Below, in pieces: positions 42,770 to 50,976 of a stretch of 64,000 nt of DNA (position 1 is the stretch's first letter; each line of letters starts with the position of its first letter). The stretch is from positions 124,001 to 188,000 of the forward strand of contig CAVXJZ010000004.1 of assembly GCA_963762205.1 (NCBI GenBank), given 5' to 3'. The stretch comes from VRUE01 sp963762205 (GTDB lineage: Bacteria > Actinomycetota > Thermoleophilia > Solirubrobacterales > 70-9). A program made the translations under genes and the position numbers. Below the pieces are notes generated by a model, which worked only from the letters and a program-made list of their open reading frames with translations, ran no database searches and had not been told where the DNA came from.

Positions 42770-45700
42770 TCAGGGCCCCTCGTTCAGGAACTCGGCTCGC
42801 TCGGCCGCGGTCAGCTCGCGGGTCGCCCGATTCTCGGCGAGTTCTCGCAGCGCGGCCGGCGTGAGACACAGTTCGCACGAATAAAGCCGGGCGTTCTTGC
42901 TGTCCTCGGCGCCGATCGCCACCGCTCCGCCGGGGGTGAACTCGGCGTCTTCGACGAAGTTGCCCGGTCCCTCGAGCGTCGCCAACTGCTTGCCGCTGTG
43001 CGCCTCCCAGACGCGCGCGCTGCCGTCAAAGCCCGCCGTGAGGACAAGCTTCCCATCGCGATTGAAGGAGGCCGCGGCGACGCGTTCCCCGAGGCCCCGC
43101 AGCAGCTGGAGCTGCGCGCCGCTGCGCGCATCCCAGATGCGGGCGGTTCCGTCGTCGCTCGCGGTTACCACTGACTCGCCGTCGGGTGAGAAGCGCGCGT
43201 CGTTTATAGCGCCGGAGTGTTCCTCGAGCGCCGCGACCCGATCGCCGCTTTCTGCATCCCAGACCACCACCGTTCCGTCGTTGCCCGCCGTCAGCGCGAG
43301 CTCACCGTCCGAGCTGAAGGCGGATCGCCTTATTGCGCCATCGTGAGCCGATACGGCGCGCTCGAGCCGACCGCTCCGAACGTCCCAGATCCGCGCGATG
43401 CCATCGTCGCCTCCGGCGATCACCCGCTCCCCAGCGGGGTCCAATGCTGCAGTCCTCACCGGGCCGCCCTCGCCGAGCACCCGCTCAAGAGCGCCGTCGG
43501 GCCCCCAAAGCCGCACGGTCCCGTCCCCGCCGGCGGTGAGGACCAGATCGCCCGCGTCGTCCACCCCCACTGCGGCGATCGGCCCGTGGCCTCCGCGGAG
43601 GACCGTCGTCGAGCCATCCCCGGAGAGCGAATAGACGCGGGCCCGCGACGAGTCTCCGGCGGCCACCAGCGTCTTGCCGTCGGCGGCGAACACCAGCGAG
43701 CGAATAGCACTGTGGCCACCGGCCAAAGTCGCCACCGATGCGCCCGTCACCGCGTTCCAGAGGCGAAGGCCGCCGTGGGCGTCGCCGGTCGCGATCAGCC
43801 GCCCCGCCGGGGCAGCGGCAAGCGCGGTCAGCTCGGCGTCGCCTCGCACAGGAAGGTCGACGGCGTCCTCGGCGGAGCGCAATGACCAAAGGCGGGCGGT
43901 GCCCTCGAGGCCGGTGGTCACGAGTAGGGAGCCGTCAGGGCTGAACTCCACGTCCTTGACAGCATCCTGGTGCCCTCGCAGCACCGCAACCGTGCGGCCG
44001 CTCTCTGCCTCCCAAATTCGCGCTGTGCGATCGTAGCCCCCGCTTGCGATCAGCCGACCGTCGGGGCTGAACTTGGCGCTGCGCACTTCCCCGCGATGTC
44101 CGCGTAGGGTTCTGACCAAGCGCCCGTCACTGCTCCAGATCTGCACGACACCGTCGCCGTGCGGCAAGACCAGGTGCGATCCGTCGGGGCTGAAGTCGAC
44201 GTTCTCGACTTTTCCGTGCCGGCCACTGCGAAGCACGGCCAGCTCCGCGCCCGAGCTCGCCTCCCAGAGCCTCGCGCTGCCGTCGTCGCTCGCCGTCGCG
44301 ATCACCCTTCCGTCGGGGCTGTAGGCAACGTCCCTGAGCCGCCTCGCGTGGCCGCGAAGAACGAGGCTGCGACCGCTTCCCCTGAGTTTCCCGTTGCTTC
44401 CCTCGACCGACCAGATTCTCGCCGTGCCGTCAATGCTCGCGCTCGCCAGTCGCTTCCCCGGTGCCCACGCTAGGTACTGGGCCCTCGCGGGGTGGCCCCG
44501 CAGCGTCCGCAACCTCTTCCCGCTCCGCGGCTCCCAGATTCTGATCACCCCACTGCGGATCGCCCCCATGGCGAGCAGGGAGCTATCGGCGGTGAAGGCC
44601 ATCCCCACGGCCCCCGGGAGTCTTGCGAGCTCCTCCCCGCTGCGAGGGTCGAGGACCCGGGAGTGGCGGTTCTCCCCGATCGCCACCAGCGAGCCGTCGG
44701 GGCTGTAGACGACAGGGTCGGAAACAGAAAACGGTGTGCTGCGTTTCGAAACAGCCACCAGCTCCTCGCCCTTCACGTCCCAGATATAGGCGTTACCTTC
44801 GTTCGCGACCGTGGTCACGGTGCGGCCGTCGGGGCTGAACTCCGCATCATCGCGCCCCGGAAAGGTCTCTCGCAGTCGCGAGGCTCCCAGCGCCCGCTTC
44901 AGGCTTTCCCACCCGGCGTCGGTTTCGGAGATGTCGAGGGCCCCGAGTGCGAGCAGAAGACTCCGCTCCGGATCGACACGGACCTGGGAGTCGGCGACCG
45001 CCGCCAGCTGTTGCGATTCGGCTCGCTTCTGGTTCTCGATCGCGGCGCTCCGCTGGGTCAGCGCCAGGATGGCGAGGCCGATGGCGACGACCAGGGCCAC
45101 GCTCACCGCGGCGAGGAATGACCGCTGCCGGTGCCCGGCCGAGCGACGGCTGGCGAGGATGAACTCCCGGTGGGCGGCCGTCGGCTGCTGGCCGCCTCCG
45201 GCCCCCGAGCCGAGCCAGGCCTCGGCCTCCTCCAGCTCGGCGCCGCGCAGCAGCGCGCTCGCCCGTCGGCCCCCTCGCTCCCACGCCAGCGCCCTCCTCA
45301 GCAACTCGGCGTGGGAGTGCAGCCAATCGAGGTCGGTGTCGAGGGCCTCGTTCAGCGCCCTCAGGCCCGAATCGAACTCCCCGTCGTCGCGGAAGAAGAT
45401 CCAGTTGCGCTGGGCGAGCGGCTCGGGCACCAGGCGCTCGTCGACGTCACCGCGGACCAACGGGACGATTCGCTTGTTCAGCCCCGCCGCATGCGCGACC
45501 TCGGTCTGGCAAACCTCCGAGGCGATCGAGTCGGGACTGATCACGAAGACGAATGCCTCTGTCGCCTCGATGCCCGCCTTGACCTCCGCCAGCCAGCGCG
45601 CGGTCGGCGGGATGTCCTCGAGGTCCACCCAAACCTCACGCCCGGAGCGCTTCAGCTGCTCGAGCAGCTTGCGAACGAAACCGCCATCGCTCCTGGAGTA

Positions 45701-45805
45701 GGAGATGAAGACGCTCGCTTTGTCGTCGGCCGCTCCCGTACCGGAATGTTCCACTATCGGCTCGGGGTGTGCAAGCTCTCCAGTGGTGCTACAAGCTTGT
45801 GTCAT
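42770..45805 (-). CDS. TIR domain-transmembrane-WD40 repeat protein
   Basis: A 1011-residue protein. The N-terminal TIR domain (about 29-165) has SVFISYSRSD, VWVDLEDI, FVFVISPDS and SEVCQTEVAHA; Glu102 occupies the catalytic glutamate position of NADase TIRs (SxxCxxE). A basic linker, one transmembrane helix (230-249) and a coiled segment (SAAIENQKRAESQQLAAVADSQ) follow. Then come about 16 WD40 repeats (FSPDGR, DDGTARIWD type) likely forming two propellers, and a tail CELCLTPAALRELAENRATR. TIR effectors in bacteria deplete NAD or make signalling nucleotides on activation. The ATG 45805 overlaps the divergent cyclase ATG; a GTG at 45754 is an alternative start. Confidence 0.85.
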   Translation of the reverse strand: MTQACSTTGELAHPEPIVEHSGTGAADDKASVFISYSRSDGGFVRKLLEQLKRSGREVWVDLEDIPPTARWLAEVKAGIEATEAFVFVISPDSIASEVCQTEVAHAAGLNKRIVPLVRGDVDERLVPEPLAQRNWIFFRDDGEFDSGLRALNEALDTDLDWLHSHAELLRRALAWERGGRRASALLRGAELEEAEAWLGSGAGGGQQPTAAHREFILASRRSAGHRQRSFLAAVSVALVVAIGLAILALTQRSAAIENQKRAESQQLAAVADSQVRVDPERSLLLALGALDISETDAGWESLKRALGASRLRETFPGRDDAEFSPDGRTVTTVANEGNAYIWDVKGEELVAVSKRSTPFSVSDPVVYSPDGSLVAIGENRHSRVLDPRSGEELARLPGAVGMAFTADSSLLAMGAIRSGVIRIWEPRSGKRLRTLRGHPARAQYLAWAPGKRLASASIDGTARIWSVEGSNGKLRGSGRSLVLRGHARRLRDVAYSPDGRVIATASDDGSARLWEASSGAELAVLRSGRHGKVENVDFSPDGSHLVLPHGDGVVQIWSSDGRLVRTLRGHRGEVRSAKFSPDGRLIASGGYDRTARIWEAESGRTVAVLRGHQDAVKDVEFSPDGSLLVTTGLEGTARLWSLRSAEDAVDLPVRGDAELTALAAAPAGRLIATGDAHGGLRLWNAVTGASVATLAGGHSAIRSLVFAADGKTLVAAGDSSRARVYSLSGDGSTTVLRGGHGPIAAVGVDDAGDLVLTAGGDGTVRLWGPDGALERVLGEGGPVRTAALDPAGERVIAGGDDGIARIWDVRSGRLERAVSAHDGAIRRSAFSSDGELALTAGNDGTVVVWDAESGDRVAALEEHSGAINDARFSPDGESVVTASDDGTARIWDARSGAQLQLLRGLGERVAAASFNRDGKLVLTAGFDGSARVWEAHSGKQLATLEGPGNFVEDAEFTPGGAVAIGAEDSKNARLYSCELCLTPAALRELAENRATRELTAAERAEFLNEGP
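45791..45800. promoter_or_regulatory. Palindrome between divergent TIR-WD40 and cyclase genes
   Basis: ACAAGCTTGT is a perfect 10-base palindrome three bases before the cyclase ATG. It could be an operator serving both divergent genes. It is short enough to be chance. Confidence 0.3.
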
Positions 45806-47591
45806 GGAGAGGTCCGCCGCAGAGTGGGTTGAAGTGGTGAAGGAAGCGGAGCGCCGAGGCGAGCTGCTGCTCGCCGTCGACCGCGGCGAGAGGGGCTTGG
45901 CCGAGCATCCCGGGGACAGCGAGCTCGCGCACCGGGCTGTGCTGGCGCTTGCGCGCTCGGGGTCCACTGCCGAGGCTTCGCGGCGCTTTGCCGAGCTACG
46001 CCTCGACGGCAGCGAGGATGAGGACCTCGGGGCGCTGGCCGCGAGGATCAAGAAGGACGAGGCGCTCTCCGTCCGCGATGACGCACGCCGGCGACTGGCC
46101 GCCGATGCGGCGGCCGCCTATCGGAGCGTCTACGCGATGACCGGCGGCTACTACCCGGCCGTCAACGCGGCCACCATGGCATTGGTCGCAGGGCGTCCGG
46201 ATGAGGCCGAGTCCACCGCCCGAGAGGTACTTGTGCTGCTCGAGAAGGACCCCGAGGATTCCTACTACCGACACGCCACCGAGGCGGAGGCCCGCCTGAT
46301 CCTCGGGGACATACCCGGAGCGGAGGAAGCCCTCGAGCGCGCCGCCTCCAGTCACAGCGGTGACCACACCGCGCTCGCCACGACCCGCCGCCAGCTCCGA
46401 CTTGTCTGCGAACTGCGGGGCATCGACCGGAATCTGCTCTTCGCGCTGGCGGGGCCGCCGGTCTTTCACTACTGCGGCCATCGCATCGGCGCTCCCGGGC
46501 GGGGGGGTCGCTTTCCGAATGAGGTGGAGCGGGAGGTCGCGGAGAGGATCGAGGCTGAGCTGGTCCGATTCCGGACCGGCTACGCGTACGGGTCACTGGC
46601 GGCTGGGGCGGACATCCTCTGGGCGGAGGCGTTGCTCGCGCAGGGGAGCGAGCTAAGCGTCGTTCTCCCGGTCGAGCGCGAGGAGTTCGTCCGTCAGTCG
46701 GTGGTCCCCTCAGGCCCGGGCTGGGTCGAGCGCTTCGGCCGCTGCATGGACGCCGCGCACGACATCACGTACGCGACCGAGGATGCCCTTCTGGACGATG
46801 ATGTGCTTCACCGCCACGCGGCCGAACTCGCGATGGGTCGGGCGCTGCTGCGCTCACGCTTTCTCGGCTCTGAGGCTCGGCAACTGGCGCTCTGGGACGG
46901 AGGCCCAGCCGCCGGTGGTGCCGGGACGGCGATCGACGTCGAAGTCTGGGCGCGAGGTGGCCACCCCGCGTCTATCATCGACATCGAGCGCCCGCGGGCC
47001 CCCGAGGCCCCCTTGAGGCGAGACCGAGAGGGGGCGCGCCGGGTGGTGCGGGCGATGATCTTCGCCGACGTCAGGGGGTTCTCCGAGTTGAGCGACGAGC
47101 AGCTCCCGCGATTCGCCGACCACGTCCTGGGCGCGTTCGCGGGCTCGCTGGAGCGGCATGCGGTTGCGATCGAGCATCAGAATGCCTGGGGGGACGCTCT
47201 GTACGTGGTGCTGTCCAACACCGCGACGGCCGCCGACTGTGCGCTCGACCTGCAGCGGGCGATGGCAGCCGTCGATCTGGCGGCCGTGGGACTGCCGACC
47301 CAGTTGGGGCTGCGGCTCGGCGCCCACGTGGGCCCGGTCTTCGCGGTGCGGAATCCGGTCATCGAGGGTCCCGCGTTCATGGGGTCCCACGTCAGTCGCA
47401 CCGCCCTCCTCGAGCCGCTGACCCCACCCGGAGCCGTGTACGCGACCGAGCAGTTCGCGGCCGCGCTGGCACTGACCGGGCGCGATGACCTGCGCTCCGA
47501 CTACGTCGGCCACATGCCGGCTGCAAAGGGCTTCGGCTCGCTGCGGATGTACCGGTTGCGCCGCACCGACGGCGGCAAGGGCAGCCCGTGA
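45804..47591 (+). CDS. TPR/SLOG-like/class III nucleotide cyclase protein
   Basis: A 595-residue protein with three parts. Residues 1-210 are helical, TPR/TRAFs-binding-like (EHPGDSELAHRAVLALARSG, GYYPAVNAATMALVAGRPDEA). Residues about 215-390 look like a SLOG/Rossmann nucleotide-sensing domain (VFHYCGHRIG, YGSLAAGADILWAEALLAQG, SVVLPVEREEF). Residues 415-590 are a class III cyclase domain (MIFADVRGFSELSDEQLPRF). The metal-binding aspartates 422 and 464 (WGDALYVV) are present. The usual purine-selecting Lys is Asn460, and the transition-state Asn and Arg appear as Ser531 and Leu535. The nucleotide made, if any, is therefore uncertain. The sigma factor gene overlaps as GTGA. Confidence 0.75.
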   Translation: MERSAAEWVEVVKEAERRGELLLAVDRGERGLAEHPGDSELAHRAVLALARSGSTAEASRRFAELRLDGSEDEDLGALAARIKKDEALSVRDDARRRLAADAAAAYRSVYAMTGGYYPAVNAATMALVAGRPDEAESTAREVLVLLEKDPEDSYYRHATEAEARLILGDIPGAEEALERAASSHSGDHTALATTRRQLRLVCELRGIDRNLLFALAGPPVFHYCGHRIGAPGRGGRFPNEVEREVAERIEAELVRFRTGYAYGSLAAGADILWAEALLAQGSELSVVLPVEREEFVRQSVVPSGPGWVERFGRCMDAAHDITYATEDALLDDDVLHRHAAELAMGRALLRSRFLGSEARQLALWDGGPAAGGAGTAIDVEVWARGGHPASIIDIERPRAPEAPLRRDREGARRVVRAMIFADVRGFSELSDEQLPRFADHVLGAFAGSLERHAVAIEHQNAWGDALYVVLSNTATAADCALDLQRAMAAVDLAAVGLPTQLGLRLGAHVGPVFAVRNPVIEGPAFMGSHVSRTALLEPLTPPGAVYATEQFAAALALTGRDDLRSDYVGHMPAAKGFGSLRMYRLRRTDGGKGSP

Positions 47592-48175
47592 ATCCGGATG
47601 CGGGGGACAGGCCGGCCGGCGAGCCAAGCCGCAGGCCCGGAAAGGCCTCGAGCGAGGAATCCCGGCTCGTGGCGCTTTGCCGAGAGGGCGATCAACAAGC
47701 GTGGGGTGACCTGGTCGATCGCTACTCGAGCTACGTCTACGCGATCGCCGTGCGCGGCTTCCGGCTCGATCAGCACGCCGCAGAAGATCTCTTCCAGGAC
47801 GTCTTCGCGCGCACGTATGAGCGGCTTGGCCAGCTTCAGGACCCGGGCGCCCTCCGCGCCTGGATCGGGCAGCTGACGCGCCGCCTCGCGATCGATCAGC
47901 TGCGCAGCCGCCGGGCCCAGGTGGGCCTAGAGGAGATTCCCGAGCCGGAGGCTGTCGAGGACGCGATCGCGGAGATCGAATCCGCCGTGTACGTGAGGGA
48001 GATGCTCGACCGCCTGCCGGAACCGTTCCGGGAGGCCCTCGACCGCTTCTTCTCCCGGGGGGAGAGCTACCGGAAGATCGCGGCGGCCCTGGATCTACCC
48101 CCGGGTACAATCGCAAGCCGAATCTCGCGTGGCCTCGAGAAGCTGCGGATCGCGCTCGAGGAGGAAGAATTCTGA
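47588..48175 (+). CDS. ECF-type RNA polymerase sigma factor
   Basis: A 195-residue extracytoplasmic-function sigma factor. Region 2 is seen as LVALCREGDQQAWGDLVDRYSSYVYAIAVR and AAEDLFQDVFARTYERLGQLQDPGALRAWI with the TRRLAIDQLR end. Region 4 is ALDRFFSRGESYRKIAAALDLPPGTIASRISRGLEKLR. No anti-sigma factor of a standard type follows. The GTG start overlaps the cyclase stop by four bases, so the two are translationally coupled and the sigma factor probably controls or reports on the cyclase/TIR locus. Confidence 0.9.
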   Translation: MNPDAGDRPAGEPSRRPGKASSEESRLVALCREGDQQAWGDLVDRYSSYVYAIAVRGFRLDQHAAEDLFQDVFARTYERLGQLQDPGALRAWIGQLTRRLAIDQLRSRRAQVGLEEIPEPEAVEDAIAEIESAVYVREMLDRLPEPFREALDRFFSRGESYRKIAAALDLPPGTIASRISRGLEKLRIALEEEEF

Positions 48176-48201
48176 TGCCGGATTCCGTCTAGAGGTACGA
48201 C

Positions 48202-48480
48202 GTGGCTCGCTATGACGAGGACGAGATCGCAAGGGCGCTGGAATCGCTGCCTCCGGCCCCTTCCGCCTGGGTAGAGGCAGCGAAGGAGCTGCCGCGGATG
48301 CGTTCGGAAATCGACGGGATCGTGGGGCGAGCGACCCGTGACGCCGCCTACCGCAAGGCCGTGATCAAGGCGATGGAGAGCTCGCTCGCCCATACCACCG
48401 ACGAGTCAAAGCGTCGTTCGCTCGACGAGCTTCGCGAGCGGCTCGCCGCGGTTGAGGATTCCTCCGAGGATGAGTGTTGA
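48202..48480 (+). CDS. Small soluble protein in the cyclase-sigma operon
   Basis: A 92-residue helical, charged protein beginning MARYDEDEIARALESLPPAP, with WVEAAKELPRMRSEIDGIVG and a C-terminal helix KRRSLDELRERLAAVEDSSE. I do not recognise a family. Its place right after an ECF sigma gene suggests a regulatory partner, but it has no membrane segment or zinc motif. The GTG at 48202 is 26 bases after the sigma stop. Its end overlaps the next gene by 11 bases. Confidence 0.65.
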   Translation: MARYDEDEIARALESLPPAPSAWVEAAKELPRMRSEIDGIVGRATRDAAYRKAVIKAMESSLAHTTDESKRRSLDELRERLAAVEDSSEDEC

Positions 48481-49081
48481 GCGAGGGCTGCGGACGCGGG
48501 CCCGCCTTGGCTCTCTGCTCGGGGACCTGCTCGACGACCTCGCTACGGAATCGCTGAGCCCGGCGGCCTCGTCGGTAGCGGCGATGAACGTCGCAATCGC
48601 GGCAGCGCTGACGGCAAAGTCGGCGCGACGCTCGGCAGGTGAACTGGACTCCGCCGCCGCGGCCGCCGCACAGGCTGACTCCCTGCGCCGCCGCGCCCTG
48701 CTGCTGGTGTCGCTGAACACCGAAGCCTACGAGCGCGAGGTCGCGACTCTATCGGCCTCTGCGGGCGGGGAGGGCAGTAGGGATAGGAACCTGGAGATTC
48801 GCGCTGCGCTGACCCAGACCAGCGACGCGCTAGTGAGCCTACTTCAGGTCGCCTGCGACGTCTGCGTCCTCGCCGACCTTGTTGCCAGGCGGGGCAAGCC
48901 CGGCGCGCAGATGGACGCCGCGGTCGCCGCGACCCAGGCCGAGGCCGGGGCCCGGGCGGCAATGGAGCTGATCGAGACCAGCCTCCTGAGCGACGAGCTG
49001 CTGGATGCCAAGCGGGAAGCCCGCGAGGCGATGGCGACCGCGTCCGAAGCGGCCGGCCAGGCCCGGGCGGCGGCGCTGTAG
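48470..49081 (+). CDS. Cyclodeaminase-fold (FTCD_C-like) helical protein
   Basis: A 203-residue all-helical protein resembling the formiminotransferase-cyclodeaminase C-terminal fold: LGDLLDDLATESLSPAASSV in the place of the family's glycine-rich loop, LRRRALLLVSLNTEAYEREV, EIRAALTQTSDALVSLL, and CDVCVLADLVARRGKPGAQMD with a final helix. The usual GGG loop is replaced by AASS, so folate chemistry is doubtful and it may be a structural or sensory derivative. It is the last gene of the cyclase-sigma operon. The overlap with the previous gene argues for coordinated expression. Confidence 0.6.
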   Translation: MSVERGLRTRARLGSLLGDLLDDLATESLSPAASSVAAMNVAIAAALTAKSARRSAGELDSAAAAAAQADSLRRRALLLVSLNTEAYEREVATLSASAGGEGSRDRNLEIRAALTQTSDALVSLLQVACDVCVLADLVARRGKPGAQMDAAVAATQAEAGARAAMELIETSLLSDELLDAKREAREAMATASEAAGQARAAAL

Positions 49082-49230
49082 CCGGGCCGACACTTCGATC
49101 CGCAACGTCACAGAGCGCCAGCCCGGGCGCCGTTCAGACAACCACGACGAAGCCTGACGATCGGACCCAAGGCCCTCGAGCCCGATCGTCGGCGTCGTCG
49201 TCTCAATTACCTCGGGTCAATCGTTGGAGC

Positions 49231-49788
49231 TCAGGAGAGCACCTCGCAGAACGCCCCGAGCCCATCCTCGAGAACAAGCAGCGTCTTCTCGCGGAACGGG
49301 TGCTGGCCCTTTTCGAAGAGCGCCACTCGCTCGTCTGAGCTGATCACTCCGAGGACCACCCGGCCGACGTCCTTCACGCTCTCGCCCTTCACTCCGCGGA
49401 CGTCGACGAACCTCCCGTCGGTCTCGACGATCTGCAGGACGCCTCCCTCGAAGAACACCCTTTGGTTGAACGCGATCCTGTAGTCGATCGTCTTTCCAGA
49501 GGCAAGGTTGGTCAGTACGCCTTCCTCCGTGAGGTGGCCCTGGATCCGAACCAGTTCTCCACCTTCGAAGAATTCCTTCACCTGCCCGGTCAGCGTGATT
49601 TCCCAGCGGATCGGAATGCCGCACTCGGCTGGCGTACCTTCGTGGACCCCAGATCCCTGGAACCTATTGTGTACCGGCTTCGCGGCCTGGGCTGTGCCGG
49701 CTCCAAAGGACGCAAGCCAGAGCGCCAGCGCCGCGAGAAGCAGAAACCCGACGAGCGCCAGCGGCCGGACGTGGGTGCGAGTTGCCAT
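49231..49788 (-). CDS. Secreted beta-rich hypothetical protein
   Basis: A 185-residue exported protein. An AAGGAGG ribosome site precedes ATG 49788, and the signal peptide is LALVGFLLLAALALWLASFGAGTAQA. The mature part is beta-rich (RFQGSGVHEGTPAECG, RWEITLTGQVKEFFEGGELVRIQGHLTEEGV, YRIAFNQRVFFEGGVLQIV) with two cysteines. I know of no family. It is convergent with the cyclase operon and separated from it by 149 bases with no feature. Confidence 0.72.
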   Translation of the reverse strand: MATRTHVRPLALVGFLLLAALALWLASFGAGTAQAAKPVHNRFQGSGVHEGTPAECGIPIRWEITLTGQVKEFFEGGELVRIQGHLTEEGVLTNLASGKTIDYRIAFNQRVFFEGGVLQIVETDGRFVDVRGVKGESVKDVGRVVLGVISSDERVALFEKGQHPFREKTLLVLEDGLGAFCEVLS

Positions 49789-49990
49789 GTTGACCTCCTT
49801 CTAGGTGGAAACTGCCTTATGGGACCCAAGACGAGGCAGTGGGCACCTTTCTTCCCGGCACCTCAAGGCGCTCGCGGGAGTACCGCTTCACGTAAATCGC
49901 GGGACCCCACCAAGCACGAAGAACCCAGGAAGCGCCTTCGCACCGCCTGCCTCGCGCACCTCTTCGGTCGTCCAACGGCCCCTCGGCTAT

Positions 49991-50052
49991 CGGGCACAGA
50001 GCGAATCTCTGTGCCCGAGTCCAACCCAATCGCCGGTAATCGGCGGCAATCC
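49991..50052 (+). promoter_or_regulatory. Attachment-type module copy without tRNA remnant
   Basis: CGGGCACAGAG (49991-50001) pairs perfectly with CTCTGTGCCCG (50007-50017). GAGTCC, CAATCG, TAATCG and CAATCC then start at 50017, 50027, 50037 and 50047, the same 10-base phasing as module 3. No tRNA 3' sequence follows. The surrounding 49789-50189 has no supportable gene. Confidence 0.55.
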
Positions 50053-50189
50053 GCTCAAGTTGGCAGCCAGGCGGGAGGGTGCGTGAAACCGCACTGAGCT
50101 GCGCGGGAGTTGACGCTCGCGGAGTCGGGGGGTCGCGTTTGACCGCACCCTGGACCGGGAGCTACCTTCCGCTTGGGCCTCGCCGCTAC

Positions 50190-50216
50190 GGGTTGCCAGG
50201 CCGAAAGCCACGAACC
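50190..50216 (+). promoter_or_regulatory. Conserved structured leader (copy 3)
   Basis: GGTT (50191-50194) pairs with AACC (50213-50216) around GCCAGGC-CGAAA-GCC. It is almost the same as the leader at 22632. It ends shortly before the ribosome site AGGGGGTCC and the ATG at 50231. Confidence 0.45.
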
Positions 50217-50230
50217 ACAGGGGGTCCAGG

Positions 50231-50923
50231 ATGCGAAGGCAGACGAAGCACGGCCGGCCGAGCCACGGAACCGTGGTCGCATACCTCGCTCTTTTTGTCG
50301 CCATCGGCGGCAGCGCCTATGCGGCGAAGCAGCTACCAAAGAACAGCGTCGGCTCTAAGCAGATCAGGAAAGGCGCGGTGAAGACCGGCGACCTTGCCCG
50401 CAACGCGGTCAAGGCCGGCAAGCTGGCGAAGAACGCCGTGCCCACCAACCGGCTGAGGGACAACGCCGTGACCGGGGCGAAGGTGAACGAGGCGACGCTC
50501 GGCACGGTCCCGAGCGCGAACCTGGCAAACGTCGCCAACAGCGCCAACTCGCTCGCTCCGCTGGAGGACTGGCACCTGGTGGGGGCACCGGGCGAGCCGG
50601 GATTCCTCGGTTCTTGGGAAAACGGGCCAGCGCCCGACGGCTCGCCCGCCGCCTTCTTCAAGGACCACGAGGGCATCGTCCATCTGCGGGGGATGGTGAC
50701 CGGAGCTGGCCTATTCGTCTTCCAGCTTCCCCCTGGCTACCGCCCGGCGAGCGGCAAGGGCCATTTCACATCGATCTTCTGTCAGGGCGGCGGTCAGTGC
50801 ACCGAGTCGGTTGGAGCAGCACACATATTCGGCTCGGGATTCGGGGCGGCAGAAGACGGCGGAGTGCATGTCGCCGGTGCACTTGCCGTCCTCGACGGAG
50901 TCGCCTTCCGCGCCGAATCCTGA
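50231..50923 (+). CDS. LPKNSVG-family anchored surface protein (copy 4)
   Basis: A 230-residue paralogue. MRRQTKHGRPSHGTVVAYLALF leads into a membrane segment ending AIGGSAYAAKQLPKNSVGSK. Repeats IRKGAV, LARNAVKAGKLAKNAV and LRDNAVTGAKV follow, then a linker SANLANVANSANSLAP and the head with WHLVGAPGEPGF, FFKDHEGIVHLRGMV, QLPPGYRPASGK and a final VAFRAES. Its head is closest to those at 22674 and 33644. It lies outside the tRNA array but next to a free copy of the attachment-type module, which hints at a shared history. Confidence 0.8.
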   Translation: MRRQTKHGRPSHGTVVAYLALFVAIGGSAYAAKQLPKNSVGSKQIRKGAVKTGDLARNAVKAGKLAKNAVPTNRLRDNAVTGAKVNEATLGTVPSANLANVANSANSLAPLEDWHLVGAPGEPGFLGSWENGPAPDGSPAAFFKDHEGIVHLRGMVTGAGLFVFQLPPGYRPASGKGHFTSIFCQGGGQCTESVGAAHIFGSGFGAAEDGGVHVAGALAVLDGVAFRAES

Positions 50924-50926
50924 CGA

Positions 50927-50957
50927 TCGGGCACAGACCCCGATCTTGTGTCCGAGC
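50927..50957 (+). repeat. Partial attachment-type module after copy 4
   Basis: ATCGGGCACAGACCCCGATC, then TTGTGTCCGAG, matches the start of module 2 (27500-27529) at nearly every base, then ends. It begins four bases after the gene's stop codon. Confidence 0.45.
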
Positions 50958-50976
50958 GGCTAGCCGGCCGGACCGC

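Noticed and set aside
45705..45803. An earlier ATG start for the cyclase gene at 45705
   Set aside because: It would add 33 residues of non-conserved sequence overlapping the TIR gene; the domain starts well from 45804.
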